Below the pieces are notes generated by a model. That model did not search any database. It worked only from the letters and a program-made list of their open reading frames with translations, and had not been told where the DNA came from. Made by a program: the position numbers and the translations under genes. Positions 19,870 through 30,648 of a stretch of DNA of 64,000 nt are shown here, piece by piece. Every line of letters begins with the position of its first letter. The first letter of the stretch is position 1. This stretch comes from Candidatus Caldatribacterium sp. GTDB lineage: Bacteria; Atribacterota; Atribacteria; Atribacterales; Caldatribacteriaceae. The stretch lies in NCBI GenBank assembly GCA_028275365.1, contig JAPWUU010000001.1, forward strand, positions 38,208 to 102,207. Direction: 5' to 3'.

Positions 19870-21159
19870 ATGGCAGTGGTCAAACCCTTTTTGGGGTATT
19901 TCTACGCTCCTTCCCTTGCCAGGGAACGGGGAATCGAAAGACTTGTGGCGCCTCCGTATGACGTGATTTCGGAGAAGGAGAGGAAACGCCTGGGTGAAGA
20001 GGAGTACAACTTCGTGCACCTCATCCTCGGAAAAGACGAGAGCGGCTACAGGAATGTGGCTGAGCGACTCCGTTGCTGGGTTGCCCAGGGGGTGTTTGTG
20101 AAGGACACTGCTTCTTCCCTGTACATTTATGAGCAGGAGTTTGAGCTCAATCCCTTTGGGCACAGGACCCGTACCGGTGTTGTGGCTCTGGTGCGCCTTG
20201 AGGAATTCGAAAAAAGGGTCATTTTTCCTCACGAGCGGACCATGCCGAAGTACTCTCTGGACCGCCTTGAGCTCTTGCGGGCAACACGGGCGAATCTCGA
20301 GCACATCTTCTGTCTCTACAACGACCCCCAGAGGGTGGTGGATGCCCTCTGCGAGGAGCACAAAAAAGAGGAAATGCTCCTTTTTGCCTTCACCGACCGC
20401 CAGGGAGTGGCCCACCGGCTCTTTCGGCTTTCTGATCCTTCGGCCATCGCCACCATCCGGAAGGTCCTCAATCCCCGTACCCTCATCATTGCTGACGGAC
20501 ATCACCGGTATGAAACCTGTCTCATGTACCGGAGGGAGCGGCGGGAGGCTTTGGGAGACCCCCTTGAGGAGATTCCCGAGGACTACACCATGATGACTCT
20601 GGTCAACATTCACAATCCGGGGCTCCTTATCCTTCCGACACACCGGCTGGTCCATGACCTTCCAGAGGAGCGTCTCGCCAATTTCTTCAAAAAATGTGAG
20701 GCCTATTTCGACGTTAAGATTTTCCCCAACGAGCAACAGATGGAGAAGTTCCTGCGAGTGGCCCCTCCGTACACCATTGGGGTCTACGACCGGAAGAACG
20801 AGCAGTGGGGGACGATCACCCTGAAAGACCCCCGGATTATGGACGAACGCCTGGGGGAGGACAACGTGAATCGCCATCTTGACACCACCATCCTTCACGA
20901 ACTCGTCTTTCGGGATATCCTGGGTCTCAACGAAGAGGGCCGGGGAGAAAGTGAATTCGTTGATTACCTCCGGGGGACCAAAGACGTTTTCGCCATCGCC
21001 CGGGAAGAGAACAGGTACCAGCTCGTCTTTGTCATGCGCCCGACACCGATTGAGCAGGTTGAGAAAGCCGTGGCAAAATTCCAGCGGATGCCTCAAAAAT
21101 CCACCTATTTCTACCCCAAGGTGTGGAGTGGTCTCGTCTTCCGGATGCTGGAGGAGTAA
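19870..21159 (+). CDS. DUF1015 family protein (SerK-like)
   Basis: APPYDVIS, IADGHHRYETC, LPTHRLVH typical of DUF1015. Confidence 0.85.
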   Translation: MAVVKPFLGYFYAPSLARERGIERLVAPPYDVISEKERKRLGEEEYNFVHLILGKDESGYRNVAERLRCWVAQGVFVKDTASSLYIYEQEFELNPFGHRTRTGVVALVRLEEFEKRVIFPHERTMPKYSLDRLELLRATRANLEHIFCLYNDPQRVVDALCEEHKKEEMLLFAFTDRQGVAHRLFRLSDPSAIATIRKVLNPRTLIIADGHHRYETCLMYRRERREALGDPLEEIPEDYTMMTLVNIHNPGLLILPTHRLVHDLPEERLANFFKKCEAYFDVKIFPNEQQMEKFLRVAPPYTIGVYDRKNEQWGTITLKDPRIMDERLGEDNVNRHLDTTILHELVFRDILGLNEEGRGESEFVDYLRGTKDVFAIAREENRYQLVFVMRPTPIEQVEKAVAKFQRMPQKSTYFYPKVWSGLVFRMLEE

Positions 21160-21168
21160 AAGCAGCGT

Positions 21169-21828
21169 ATGCCCCTGCTCCAGATTGCCCTGGATCTCTG
21201 GGAAGAGCACGAAGCCCTTGAGCTTGCCCGTCGTCTTGCTCCCTGTGCAGATATTCTTGAAGTGGGGACGACACTCCTTCTTGCCTGTGGTCTGCGGATC
21301 GTCCAGCGTCTCCGGGACCTTCTGGGGGACAGGGTACCCCTCTTTGTGGATGCCAAGATTGTGGATGCAGGAGAAGAAGAGGCTGAAGCGGTTTTCCGGT
21401 GCGGTGCAGACGTTGTTTCTGTTCTTGGGGGAGCGTCCCGTCCTACCCTTGAGGGCGTACGGAAGGCGGCGAGGCGCTGGGGGAAGCGGTGGATGGTAGA
21501 CACCATTGACCTGCCTTCGGACGTTCTGGAAAAAGCGACCTTTCTGCGGGAGCTTCGACCGGACTTTGTGGGCCTTCATCTTCCCCACGATGTGATCCGG
21601 GAGGAAGAATATGCCTGGCAGAACGTCGAGTCTTCCTCTTTTCCCTGGCAGGATTTTCCGCTCCTTGTGGCAGGGGGTATCACTCCCCGGAACCTCCCCA
21701 GAATCCTTGCATTTTTCCATCCAGAGGTGGTCGTCGTGGGGTCAGCAATTACCCGGAGTTCCCATCCTGAAGAGGTAGCCAGGACCATGAGGAGGATGCT
21801 TGATGAGTATTCGAGAGAAAGTCGCTGA
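21169..21828 (+). CDS. 3-hexulose-6-phosphate synthase / orotidine-5'-P decarboxylase superfamily
   Basis: LQIALDLWEEHEALELARRL...LFVDAKIVDAGEEEAE...VVSVLGGA; adjacent to a PHI gene. Confidence 0.85.
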   Translation: MPLLQIALDLWEEHEALELARRLAPCADILEVGTTLLLACGLRIVQRLRDLLGDRVPLFVDAKIVDAGEEEAEAVFRCGADVVSVLGGASRPTLEGVRKAARRWGKRWMVDTIDLPSDVLEKATFLRELRPDFVGLHLPHDVIREEEYAWQNVESSSFPWQDFPLLVAGGITPRNLPRILAFFHPEVVVVGSAITRSSHPEEVARTMRRMLDEYSRESR

Positions 21829-22363
21829 GGTCCTGCAGGAAGCCCAGAGCTTGCTTTCCACCCTTGAGGAGAGCGAGGCAGAGCAGGTCCTTTGTGCCCT
21901 CAGAGAATGGCAAAAGAAGCGCCTCTTTTTCTGGGCACGGGGACGCAGTTTCCTGGTCCTCAAGGGGTTTGCCATGCGCCTGATGCACCTTGGGTACGTG
22001 GTGTATATTGTGGGTGAGGTGACCTGTCCCGCCATTCAGGAGGGCGATGTTCTCATCGTGGCTTCAGGTTCAGGGAAGACGTCCTCGGTGCTCCTTTTTG
22101 CCGAGAAAGCCCGAGACCTTGGAGCCAAGGTACTGGCCTTTCTGGGAAGGAGGGGAACGCCTCTTGAGCGTATTGCCCACCACGCTGTGGCCTTTTCCCC
22201 GGAACAAGCAGGTGAAAGCCGGCAGCTCTACACCGGAGGAGGGGGAACGAGGTTTGAGGATGCTCTCTGGCTCTTCTGCGATGCCCTCATCCTCGCCCTC
22301 GTTGAGGAGAGGGAAGGGGAGGCCTACCGCCTCATGATGGAACGCCATGCCAACCTGGAGTGA
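21803..22363 (+). CDS. 6-phospho-3-hexuloisomerase (SIS domain)
   Basis: FFWARGRSFLVLKGFAMRLMHLGYVVYIVGEVTCPAIQEGDVLIVASGSGKT. Confidence 0.9.
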   Translation: MSIREKVAEVLQEAQSLLSTLEESEAEQVLCALREWQKKRLFFWARGRSFLVLKGFAMRLMHLGYVVYIVGEVTCPAIQEGDVLIVASGSGKTSSVLLFAEKARDLGAKVLAFLGRRGTPLERIAHHAVAFSPEQAGESRQLYTGGGGTRFEDALWLFCDALILALVEEREGEAYRLMMERHANLE

Positions 22364-22378
22364 GGAGGGAGGAGGAAG

Positions 22379-23140
22379 ATGGTCAGCATTCCCGAGCTTC
22401 GTCGGAGGGTTGAGGACATCCTTGGGGTGGAGATCCCTCTGCGGGCGCGCTTTCCGGAAAAGGAGAACATCCCCGAAAGGGAAGAGGACCTTCAGGGTTT
22501 CCTTGCCCAGCACACCGACCTGACGCTTCTTCGGCCCACGGCAACCAGGCAGGAAGTTCGGGAACTCTGTGAAAAGGCCAGAAAGTACGGGGTTTTCAGC
22601 GTGATTGTGCATCCCTACTATGTCGCTCTGTGTAGTGAAATCCTCGAGGGCAGTGGGGTCCTCGTGGGGGTAGCTGTGGGGTTTCCTCTGGGGCAGAATA
22701 AGCCCGAAATCAAGGCCCGGGAGGCTCGCCTGGCGTTCCAGGAGGGAGCAAGAGAAGCCGACATGGTGGTGAACCTGGCGGCACTCAGGGAAGGAGACTG
22801 GAAGATGGTGTACCAGGACATCCGGGGCGTGGTTGAGGAGATGTCCCCTCACGTGGTCAAGGTGGTCCTTGAGGCAGGATACCTCACCGAAGAAGAAAAG
22901 GCCATCGGGTGCCTCATCGCCTGTGCCGCACGGGCCCATTTCGTGAAGACTGCCACAGGATTCGGACCTTCAGGAGCAACAGAAGAGGATGTCCGCCTTT
23001 TCCGCCAGGTGGTGGGGCCGTATCTTGGGGTAAAGGCAGCAGGGGGCATCAAAACCCGCGCTCAGGCCCTTGCGCTTCTGCGGGCGGGGGCCAACCGCCT
23101 GGGGACATCCTCCCTTGCGGTAGTTACAGGCGAAGGGTAA
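22379..23140 (+). CDS. deoC: Deoxyribose-phosphate aldolase
   Basis: DLTLLRPTATRQEVRELCEKA, VAVGFPLGQ, VKTATGFGPSGATEEDV, VKAAGGIKTRAQA. Confidence 0.92.
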   Translation: MVSIPELRRRVEDILGVEIPLRARFPEKENIPEREEDLQGFLAQHTDLTLLRPTATRQEVRELCEKARKYGVFSVIVHPYYVALCSEILEGSGVLVGVAVGFPLGQNKPEIKAREARLAFQEGAREADMVVNLAALREGDWKMVYQDIRGVVEEMSPHVVKVVLEAGYLTEEEKAIGCLIACAARAHFVKTATGFGPSGATEEDVRLFRQVVGPYLGVKAAGGIKTRAQALALLRAGANRLGTSSLAVVTGEG

Positions 23141-23819
23141 CGAGGTCTCGCCGGAGCTCCCTGTTGATGGTGTCCCGCCATTTTTCAAGAAGTGACGGGG
23201 GATAAGGAACGACTTCTTTCGCCTCGGGAGAAAGGGTCTTCTCGCGGTGGAAATTCTGCCAGTACCAGACTGGGGCCTCTCTGAGGAATCTGGCCATCTC
23301 AAGGAGCGTCACAAGATCGTGGAGGGGAGGATAAATGGTCGTCCGGATTTCTGCGCAGGTCCTCCGCTTTAAGACCCTCTGCAGCACTCTCTCCACTACT
23401 TCCCCCCTTCCCCCCACGAGGTCGTATCGTGCAAAAGGCACTTTGAAATCCACACCCCATAAATCCACAAGGTCCTCAAGGGTCAGGAATTCTTCGTAGA
23501 GACTTCCGTTGGTGTCAACCTTGATGAGGTACCCGAGTTCTTTGACCCTTTCTAAGAAAGGCCTGAGTTCCCGGGCCCACAGGAGGGGCTCCCCGCCGGT
23601 GACGCACACCGCATCAAGGAGCCCCAGACGTTTTCTCAGGTATTCGAGGACCTCTTCCCCGTCAATATGGGGGAGGGATTCGCTCTCGGTGACGAGCTCC
23701 GGGTTGTGGCAGAAAGGGCAGCAGAAATTGCACCGGGCAACGAAGAGCACAGTGGCGATTCTCCCTGGATACTCGATGTGACTCACCCTGTGCCACCCCC
23801 GGAAGACCATCGCGGTCAC
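23124..23819 (-). CDS. nrdG: Anaerobic ribonucleotide reductase activating protein (radical SAM)
   Basis: CNFCCPFCHNPEL cluster motif; VTGGEPLL; directly downstream of nrdD. Confidence 0.88.
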   Translation of the reverse strand: MTAMVFRGWHRVSHIEYPGRIATVLFVARCNFCCPFCHNPELVTESESLPHIDGEEVLEYLRKRLGLLDAVCVTGGEPLLWARELRPFLERVKELGYLIKVDTNGSLYEEFLTLEDLVDLWGVDFKVPFARYDLVGGRGEVVERVLQRVLKRRTCAEIRTTIYPPLHDLVTLLEMARFLREAPVWYWQNFHREKTLSPEAKEVVPYPPSLLEKWRDTINRELRRDLVTLRL

Positions 23820-25903
23820 CTCAGGACGTATTCTTTTCGCTCGGTGAACTCCTCCTGCTTCCCTCGGTTCCAGCGCTGGACCGGGCGGTAGTACCCCACA
23901 ACCCGGGAGTAGACTTCCGTTTCCTCACCGCATCTGGGGCACACGGTGACTTTCCCCTTGAGGTACCCGTGCTTTGGGCAGACCGAGAAGGTGGGAGTGA
24001 TGGTGAGGTACGGAATGGGGTAGTTCTCGAAAGCCCGCCGCACAAATCTCTTCACCGCTTCAGGGTCGGGCATTTCAGGGAGGAAGGTGTGAAAGACCGT
24101 CCCACCGGTGTAGAGGACCTGGAGGTCTTTCTGGTGCTCTAAAGCTTCGAAGGGGTCGTCGGTGTAGTCGACCGGAAGATGAGTGCTGTTGGTGTAATAG
24201 GGCTCCGATTCCCCGGCGGTGATGATGTCGGGGAAGGTCCGGCGGTCAATCCGGGCCAGACGGTAACTTGCGCTTTCGGCGGGAGTGGCTTCAAGATTGT
24301 AGAGGTTACCCGTTTCTTCTTGGAAGTCGGCGAGCTTCTCCCGCATGAACTCAAGAACTTTCACCGCAAAGGCTTTGCCTTCCGGATGGGCGATGGAGAC
24401 TCCGAGGAAGTTCAAACAGGCCTCGTTCATCCCCACAAGGCCGATGGTGGAGAAGTGGTTCCGGAATGTGCCGAGGTACCGGCGGGTGTACGGGAAAAGA
24501 CCATTTTTGAGGTTCCGCTCGATGACCTTGCGTTTGATTTCGAGGGCCGTTTTCGCAATGTACATCATCCGCTTGAGGCGGGTGAAGAATTCCTCTTCGG
24601 TTTTACTGAGATAGCCAATACGGGGGAGATTGATGGTGACGACCCCAATAGATCCAGTTTTGTCTGCCGAACCAAAGAGCCCCCCGCAACGGTTCCGCAG
24701 AGTCCTTAAGTCAAGCTGCAGACGGCAGCACATGGAGCGCACATCTCCAGGACGGAGGTTACTCGAGATGAAGTTCTGGAAATACGGGACACCGTACTTT
24801 GCGGTGAGCTCAAAAAGAAGCCGCGCGTTCTCCGAATCCCAGGGGAAGTCGGGGGTGATGTTGTAGGTGGGAATGGGGAAGGAGAAGACCCTTCCTTCGT
24901 AGTCGCCTTCAAGCATAACCTCAAGGAACGCCCTGTTAATCATGTCCATTTCTTTCTGGTAGTCCCCATACGTTCCGAGGTCTGGCCGCTCTTCTCCGCC
25001 AATGATGACTGGGCGATCCTTCATGTCCTCGGGCACAATCCAGTCGAAGGAGAAGTTGATGAACGGTGCCTGGCTCCCCCAGCGGGACGGCACATTCATG
25101 GCAAAGACCATCTGCTGGATGAGCTGCTTTACCGCCTGGTACGAGAGGCGGTCATATCGCACGAAGGGTGCAAGGTAGGTGTCCACAGAGTTGAAGGCCT
25201 GAGCTCCGGCAAACTCCATCTGCATCGTCCCCAGGAAGTTCACCATTTGCCCGGTGAGGGCCGAGAGGTGTTTTGCCGGCCCGGCGGCAATCTTGTCCTT
25301 GACCCCGCCAAAACCCTCCCGGATGAGCTCCTCAAGCGACCACCCGGCACAGTATCCGGCAAGACCATAGGAAAGGTCGTGGATGTGGATGTCCCCGTTC
25401 ATGTGGGCTTCCCGGACTTCATCGGGGTAGATGCGGTTCAGGGTATAGTGGGCCATGACCGATCCGGCGACATGGAGCACGAGCCCCGGATATGAGTAGG
25501 TGGTGTTGGAGTTCTCCTGGGTCCGCCAGTCGGCCTTGAGAAGGTATTCCTGGACGATTTTCTCCACATCGACCACGACCTTCAGGGCTTCCCGGGCCTC
25601 CTGGCGCTTCCGGCGGTAGAGGATGTACGCTTTGGCAACTTTGGCGAACCCGTGCTCAATCAGAGTCTCCTCCACCACGTCCTGGATGGTCTCAATGTCC
25701 ACCACCGTATCCTGCCCGAACTTTTCGAAGAGCTTCTGGGTGACGATGATGCTCAGTTCTCGTGGAGTAGCCTCGTTCTCCTCGCCCACTGCCTGGAAGG
25801 CCTTGTAGATGGCCCGCTCAATGCGTTGCCGGTCAAAGGGAACGATACGTCCATCCCTTTTCCGGACTTCTCGCGGCGTTAGGAGGTTCACAATATCCGT
25901 CAT
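23816..25903 (-). CDS. nrdD: Anaerobic ribonucleoside-triphosphate reductase
   Basis: N-terminal ATP cone ([20 protein letters not shown]); C-terminal zinc ribbon and [20 protein letters not shown]. Confidence 0.95.
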   Translation of the reverse strand: MTDIVNLLTPREVRKRDGRIVPFDRQRIERAIYKAFQAVGEENEATPRELSIIVTQKLFEKFGQDTVVDIETIQDVVEETLIEHGFAKVAKAYILYRRKRQEAREALKVVVDVEKIVQEYLLKADWRTQENSNTTYSYPGLVLHVAGSVMAHYTLNRIYPDEVREAHMNGDIHIHDLSYGLAGYCAGWSLEELIREGFGGVKDKIAAGPAKHLSALTGQMVNFLGTMQMEFAGAQAFNSVDTYLAPFVRYDRLSYQAVKQLIQQMVFAMNVPSRWGSQAPFINFSFDWIVPEDMKDRPVIIGGEERPDLGTYGDYQKEMDMINRAFLEVMLEGDYEGRVFSFPIPTYNITPDFPWDSENARLLFELTAKYGVPYFQNFISSNLRPGDVRSMCCRLQLDLRTLRNRCGGLFGSADKTGSIGVVTINLPRIGYLSKTEEEFFTRLKRMMYIAKTALEIKRKVIERNLKNGLFPYTRRYLGTFRNHFSTIGLVGMNEACLNFLGVSIAHPEGKAFAVKVLEFMREKLADFQEETGNLYNLEATPAESASYRLARIDRRTFPDIITAGESEPYYTNSTHLPVDYTDDPFEALEHQKDLQVLYTGGTVFHTFLPEMPDPEAVKRFVRRAFENYPIPYLTITPTFSVCPKHGYLKGKVTVCPRCGEETEVYSRVVGYYRPVQRWNRGKQEEFTERKEYVLR

Positions 25904-26379
25904 ACCGATTCCCCCTTTGAAGCATTCTGTTCCCTGCTTAAGGAAAGCACGATTTCCATGAACTGGTCGATGTCCCGGAATTCCCGGTATACCGAGGCAA
26001 AACGGACATACGCCACCTGGTCGAGAGCCTTGAGTTTCTCCATCACCTTCTCCCCAATTCGGGAAGAGGGAACCTCCTCATACCCCTCCTCCTGGAGTTC
26101 CCGCTCGATGTCGTCCACAATCCGCTCCAGCTCTTCAGACGACACCGGCCGCTTTTCGCAGGCTTTCATAAGGCCGTTGAGGATTTTCTTCCGGTCGAAG
26201 AGCTCTCTCGTCCCGTTCTTCTTGATGACCCGAAGGGGTTTCCGCTCGTACCGCTCGTAGGTCGTGAAACGGCGGTGGCAGGTGGGACATTCTCTGCGGC
26301 GGCGGACCTCGGTACCTCCCTCAATCTCCCGGGAATCAATCACTTTCGAATCATCTGCGCCACAGTACGGACACCGCAT
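25900..26379 (-). CDS. nrdR: Transcriptional repressor NrdR
   Basis: [43 protein letters not shown], then ATP cone; ATG at 26379. Confidence 0.95.
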   Translation of the reverse strand: MRCPYCGADDSKVIDSREIEGGTEVRRRRECPTCHRRFTTYERYERKPLRVIKKNGTRELFDRKKILNGLMKACEKRPVSSEELERIVDDIERELQEEGYEEVPSSRIGEKVMEKLKALDQVAYVRFASVYREFRDIDQFMEIVLSLSREQNASKGESV

Positions 26380-26385
26380 GCTTCT

Positions 26386-26433
26386 CACCAATATATAGGG
26401 TTTTTTATTTGCCACAAACACTAAATGTAGTAT
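26386..26433 (-). promoter_or_regulatory. Tandem NrdR-box-like sites upstream of nrdR
   Basis: cacCAATATATAGGGT (26386-26401) and ACACTAAATGTAGTAT (26418-26433), start-to-start 32 bp, resembling acaCwAtATaTwGtgt. Confidence 0.7.
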
Positions 26434-26474
26434 ACATGAAGGAGGAGGAATACGCAAGAGGCATGGAGAAGTAT

Positions 26475-26503
26475 TTGGTGTCCTGAAGGAAAGAGGGTAT
26501 AAT
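26475..26503 (+). promoter_or_regulatory. Sigma70-type promoter for ccdA-like gene
   Basis: TTGGTG (26475-26480), 17-nt spacer, TATAAT (26498-26503). Confidence 0.5.
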
Positions 26504-26529
26504 TCTTGAAAACAGGGGAGTGGTGCTCG

Positions 26530-27237
26530 GTGTCCCAGCTGAACGTTCTGGTGAGTTTCGGTGCTGGTGTTCTGTCTTTTCTCTCGCCCTGTGTTCTGGC
26601 CATTGCCCCGGCGTACCTGGGGTACGTTGTGGGTGTGGAAGCGCTTGAACGTGACCGCCGTGCTACCCTCTTCCACACGGTGTTCTTCGTTCTGGGGTTT
26701 GTCGGCGTGTTTGTGCTTTTGGGTATTGGGGCGTCCATGCTTGGAGGGGCGTTTTTCCGTTACCGGCTCTGGTTCACCCGGATTGCGGGAGCCGTCATTG
26801 TCCTTTTTGGACTTCAGGTCCTGGGGGTAGTGAAGATTCGGGCGCTCTATGCAGAACGGCGCCTTCGGCTTGAGACGTCTTTCGGGGTTTTCCGGAGTCT
26901 CCTCCTTGGGGTCTCCTTTGGCCTGGGCTGGACTCCCTGTGTGGGTCCGGTGCTCGGGTCCATTCTCCTTTATGTCTCTGCACTCGGACGAATATGGGAA
27001 GGAGGATCGTTGCTCCTCGTGTACGCTCTTGGCCTTGCCCTCCCCTTTCTGCTCCTTGGGGCGGGGTGGGGATGGATGACGGGCGTGCTGCGCCGCCTAC
27101 AAAAAGGAGGAAGAATCGTGGAACTTGTAAGCGGCATCCTCCTTATAAGCTTGGGGGTTATGCTGGTGCTGGGGAAAATTGACGTCTTCCTTGGCCTCTT
27201 TGGGTCGTTCAACCCGGAGGCTTGGCTTGTGGAGTAG
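26530..27237 (+). CDS. Cytochrome c biogenesis protein CcdA family
   Basis: [24 protein letters not shown] and [16 protein letters not shown]. Confidence 0.88.
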   Translation: MSQLNVLVSFGAGVLSFLSPCVLAIAPAYLGYVVGVEALERDRRATLFHTVFFVLGFVGVFVLLGIGASMLGGAFFRYRLWFTRIAGAVIVLFGLQVLGVVKIRALYAERRLRLETSFGVFRSLLLGVSFGLGWTPCVGPVLGSILLYVSALGRIWEGGSLLLVYALGLALPFLLLGAGWGWMTGVLRRLQKGGRIVELVSGILLISLGVMLVLGKIDVFLGLFGSFNPEAWLVE

Positions 27238-28075
27238 GGAGCTGAGGGCGGTGCCTCTGGCAAAAAGGAGTAGCCAGCCGATTAAAGCGTTTGGAGCAAT
27301 TTCGAAAAAGCTCAATCTCTCTTCTCGGGTGTACCGGGGTGTGCATCCCATCCCCGTGGACCGTATCGTGGGGAGCGTGGGACGGGCTGCCGACCTTCTT
27401 CCAGGATTCCGCCTGCGAAACCCCGATGTCCGTTACTACCGGATCCGGCGGGCCATGGAACGGGGAGAAATCCTTCCGCCAATTATTGTGTACAAGGTTG
27501 GGGATGAGTACTACGTCCTTGATGGGAACCACCGGGTGGCAGTGGCGAAGGAGCTTGGTATGGAATTCATCGACGCCGAGGTGATTGAATTTTTCCCGTC
27601 AGAGCGCCGGGAGAGTAAGACCCTTCGGGCAAAGCGGACGGAATTTGAAAATCTCACGGGTCTCAAGGGAATCGATGCCAGCGAACCCCGGCACTACGAC
27701 TCGTTCCTCAACTACATCAGGGACTATGCCCAGCGCATGGAGCTCTTTTTGGGACGAAAGGTTCCCCTCAAGGAGGCAGCGCTCAACTGGTTCCTCTGTG
27801 TGTACACCCCGGCGGTTCAGGCTATCGTGGAGAAGGGACTTGAGGAGGCTTTCCCGGGGAAAAGCCTTGCGGATATTTTTGCCTACATCATGGACTACAA
27901 GTGGTACAGGAGTCAGAAAGAGGGGTACGACATCGGTTTTGACGCCGCTTTACAGGGATTCGTCGAGGAGATTGTGGGGAAGAAGGACACTGGAGAGGAG
28001 GAAAAGAAGAAGGGTCTCGTGCAGCGGTTCGGAGGAATCCTTGAGGAGGTTCTGCCATGGCTCAAGAGGGAATGA
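27179..28075 (+). CDS. ParB/Srx-domain protein (DUF4032-like C-terminus); true start uncertain, probably inside this ORF
   Basis: VHPIPVDRIVGS...YYVLDGNHRVAVAKELG ParB-like motif. Confidence 0.7.
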   Translation: MTSSLASLGRSTRRLGLWSRELRAVPLAKRSSQPIKAFGAISKKLNLSSRVYRGVHPIPVDRIVGSVGRAADLLPGFRLRNPDVRYYRIRRAMERGEILPPIIVYKVGDEYYVLDGNHRVAVAKELGMEFIDAEVIEFFPSERRESKTLRAKRTEFENLTGLKGIDASEPRHYDSFLNYIRDYAQRMELFLGRKVPLKEAALNWFLCVYTPAVQAIVEKGLEEAFPGKSLADIFAYIMDYKWYRSQKEGYDIGFDAALQGFVEEIVGKKDTGEEEKKKGLVQRFGGILEEVLPWLKRE

Positions 28076-30648
28076 AGTGGCACGCCCTTTCCTGGGATGA
28101 AGTGGCGAGAACCCTTGGAACGGATACGGTGCAGGGGCTTTCGGAAGAAGAGGCCAGGGCTCGTCTGCTCCAGTACGGGCCCAACGTGCTTTTGCAAAAG
28201 AAAGGCAAGGGCATCCTGGCCATGTTCTTTGAGCAGTTCCGAGATTTCCTGGTGCTCATCCTCCTTGGGGCAGCGGTGATTTCCCTTGTACTGGGTGAGG
28301 TGACGGATTCCCTGGTTATTATGGCCATCCTTGTCGTCAACGCCTGCCTCGGGGTGTTCCAGGAATACCGGGCAGGGAAAGCCCTGGAAGCCCTCAAGAA
28401 AATGAGCGTACCGGAATGCGAGGTCATACGCTCGGGAGTGCCAAAGCGAGTGAGCACGGAGCTTCTTGTTCCTGGAGACATTGTTGTGCTTCGCGAGGGC
28501 GATATTGTTCCCGCAGACCTCCGCCTTCTTGAAGCCAAAGCACTCCGGATTGACGAGGCCAGCCTCACCGGTGAGTCCGTTCCCGTGGAGAAGTCCACCG
28601 AAGTGCTCCCCGAGGATACCCCGCTTCCTGAGCAGGTGAATATGGCGTTTTCCGGGACGGTCGTCACGTACGGGCGGGGGAAGGGCATTGTGGTGGCTAC
28701 GGGTATGGCACGGGAAATCGGGAAGATTGCCGCTCTTCTTGAGGAAGAGGAAGAGACTGTTACCCCCCTACAGAAGCGTCTTGCCGGGTTGGGGAAACTC
28801 CTTGGGCTTCTGACCATCGGTATCTGTGCTCTGGTGTTCCTTCTTGGGGAGTTGCGGGGAGAGCCGCCCTTTGAGATGTTCATGACTGCGGTGAGCCTTG
28901 CGGTGGCAGCGATTCCGGAGGGACTCCCTGCGGTGGTAACGGTGGTACTGGCCCTTGGGGTTTTCCGGATGAGCAGGCACCACGCGATTGTGCGGAAACT
29001 TCCTGCCGTTGAGACCCTGGGATGCACCACGTACATCTGTACAGACAAAACCGGGACGCTCACCGAGAACCGGATGGTGGTTCGAAAGGTGTGGACCTTT
29101 GGCCAGGATCTTAGGTGGCTTTTGACGATTGCCACGCTCTGCAACGATGCGTTCCTGGGGGAAGGGTCTTCCTCCGGCGACCCTACGGAGGTTGCTCTTC
29201 TTGAGTATGCGAAGCACCAGGGCTTTCCCTGGCAGGAACTCCGGATGCGCCACCCTCGTTGTGATGAGATTCCCTTTGATTCTACCCGGAAGCGGATGGC
29301 CACGCTCCACCTTTTTGACGGGCGGTACCTCCTTTTCGTCAAGGGGGCTCCTGAGATACTCCTTGAGCGGTGTTCCCGGTATGAGGCTGATGGGAGTACT
29401 TTTCCTCTCGGAGAAGAGGAGCGGAGAAGGGTCGTTGCAGAACTTGAATCCATGGCGGGAGAGGCTCTGAGGGTTCTGGCTTTTGCTTTCCGTGAGCTCC
29501 CTGATGAGAAGCTCGACGAAGGAAGGGAAGAGGGCCTGGTGTTCGTGGGGCTTATGGGGATGATGGATCCTCCGCGGAAGGAGGTGTACGGAGCGCTTGC
29601 CGAAGCAAAGAGAGCAGGAATCAGGACCATCATGATTACCGGCGACAGCGCACTCACGGCTTCGGCCATTGCCCGGGAACTTGGTCTGCTTGGTCCTGGG
29701 GATGAGGTCCTCACAGGACAGGAACTCGAGTACCTTTCCCACGAGGAATTGCGGGAGCGCATCACAAAAACCAAGGTCTTCGCTCGGGTCTGGCCGGAAC
29801 AGAAGCTTCGCATTGTTGAAGCTTTGCAGGAGAATGGCGAAGTTGTGGCCGTGACAGGAGACGGGGTGAACGATGCCCCGGCCCTCAAGAAAGCCGATAT
29901 CGGCATCGCCATGGGCATCACCGGAACGGACGTAGCTAAAGAAGTCGCCGATATGGTGCTTGCTGACGACAATTTCGCCACCATTGTGCGGGCGGTGAAG
30001 GAGGGGAGGACGATTTTCGATAACATCCGGAAGTTTGTGGTGTACCTCCTCTCCTGCAATCTCGGAGAAATTGGAGTAGTCTTCATCCCGATTCTCCTTG
30101 GGCTTTCCCGACCGCTTGTGCCGGTGCAGATTCTCCTTGTGAACCTCGTCACCGATGGGCTCCCTGCCCTGGCCCTGGGGGTTGAGGTCCCCGAGCCCGA
30201 CCTCATGACCCGTCCACCTCGCCATCCCAGGGAAGGCATTCTGACCCCCCTGTACTTGCGGACCATCCTCTTCGGAGCGGCTTTCATCACCCTGGCGGTT
30301 GTGGTCGCTTTTGTCCTGGGTTTGCGTCTTTGGGAGCTTCACACCGCAAGGACCATCGCTTTTGTCACGCTTTCCCTTGGGGAGCTCTGGCGAGCGTACA
30401 GCTTTCGCTCGGAGCGCCTGAACGCCTGGAAGGTTGACCCGAGAACCAATCTTTTTTTGCTCGAAGCCTGCGGGATTTCCCTCGGCGTGGTGTTGCTCAC
30501 CGTCTTTGTCCCTTTCCTCCGGGGAATTTTCGACACGCATTTCTTGACGTTCTGGCAGTGGATGTTCGCCCTGGGCTTTTCTCTTTTGTCCTTCCTGGCC
30601 TTTGAGATTCGGAAAATCTTTGTGAGGAGGGATAGAAAGTGGAACTGA
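28057..30648 (+). CDS. Cation-transporting P-type ATPase (Ca2+ type)
   Basis: CTDKTGTLTENRM phosphorylation motif, LTGESVPVEK, VTGDGVNDAPALKKADIGIAMG. Confidence 0.95.
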   Translation: MAQEGMKWHALSWDEVARTLGTDTVQGLSEEEARARLLQYGPNVLLQKKGKGILAMFFEQFRDFLVLILLGAAVISLVLGEVTDSLVIMAILVVNACLGVFQEYRAGKALEALKKMSVPECEVIRSGVPKRVSTELLVPGDIVVLREGDIVPADLRLLEAKALRIDEASLTGESVPVEKSTEVLPEDTPLPEQVNMAFSGTVVTYGRGKGIVVATGMAREIGKIAALLEEEEETVTPLQKRLAGLGKLLGLLTIGICALVFLLGELRGEPPFEMFMTAVSLAVAAIPEGLPAVVTVVLALGVFRMSRHHAIVRKLPAVETLGCTTYICTDKTGTLTENRMVVRKVWTFGQDLRWLLTIATLCNDAFLGEGSSSGDPTEVALLEYAKHQGFPWQELRMRHPRCDEIPFDSTRKRMATLHLFDGRYLLFVKGAPEILLERCSRYEADGSTFPLGEEERRRVVAELESMAGEALRVLAFAFRELPDEKLDEGREEGLVFVGLMGMMDPPRKEVYGALAEAKRAGIRTIMITGDSALTASAIARELGLLGPGDEVLTGQELEYLSHEELRERITKTKVFARVWPEQKLRIVEALQENGEVVAVTGDGVNDAPALKKADIGIAMGITGTDVAKEVADMVLADDNFATIVRAVKEGRTIFDNIRKFVVYLLSCNLGEIGVVFIPILLGLSRPLVPVQILLVNLVTDGLPALALGVEVPEPDLMTRPPRHPREGILTPLYLRTILFGAAFITLAVVVAFVLGLRLWELHTARTIAFVTLSLGELWRAYSFRSERLNAWKVDPRTNLFLLEACGISLGVVLLTVFVPFLRGIFDTHFLTFWQWMFALGFSLLSFLAFEIRKIFVRRDRKWN

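Noticed and set aside
19864-21720. 618-aa minus-strand ORF
   Set aside because: Antisense to DUF1015 and HPS, no recognisable domain; shadow ORF.
28062-30290. 742-aa minus-strand ORF
   Set aside because: Fully antisense to the P-type ATPase; low-complexity Arg/Ser-rich translation typical of shadow ORFs in GC-rich DNA.
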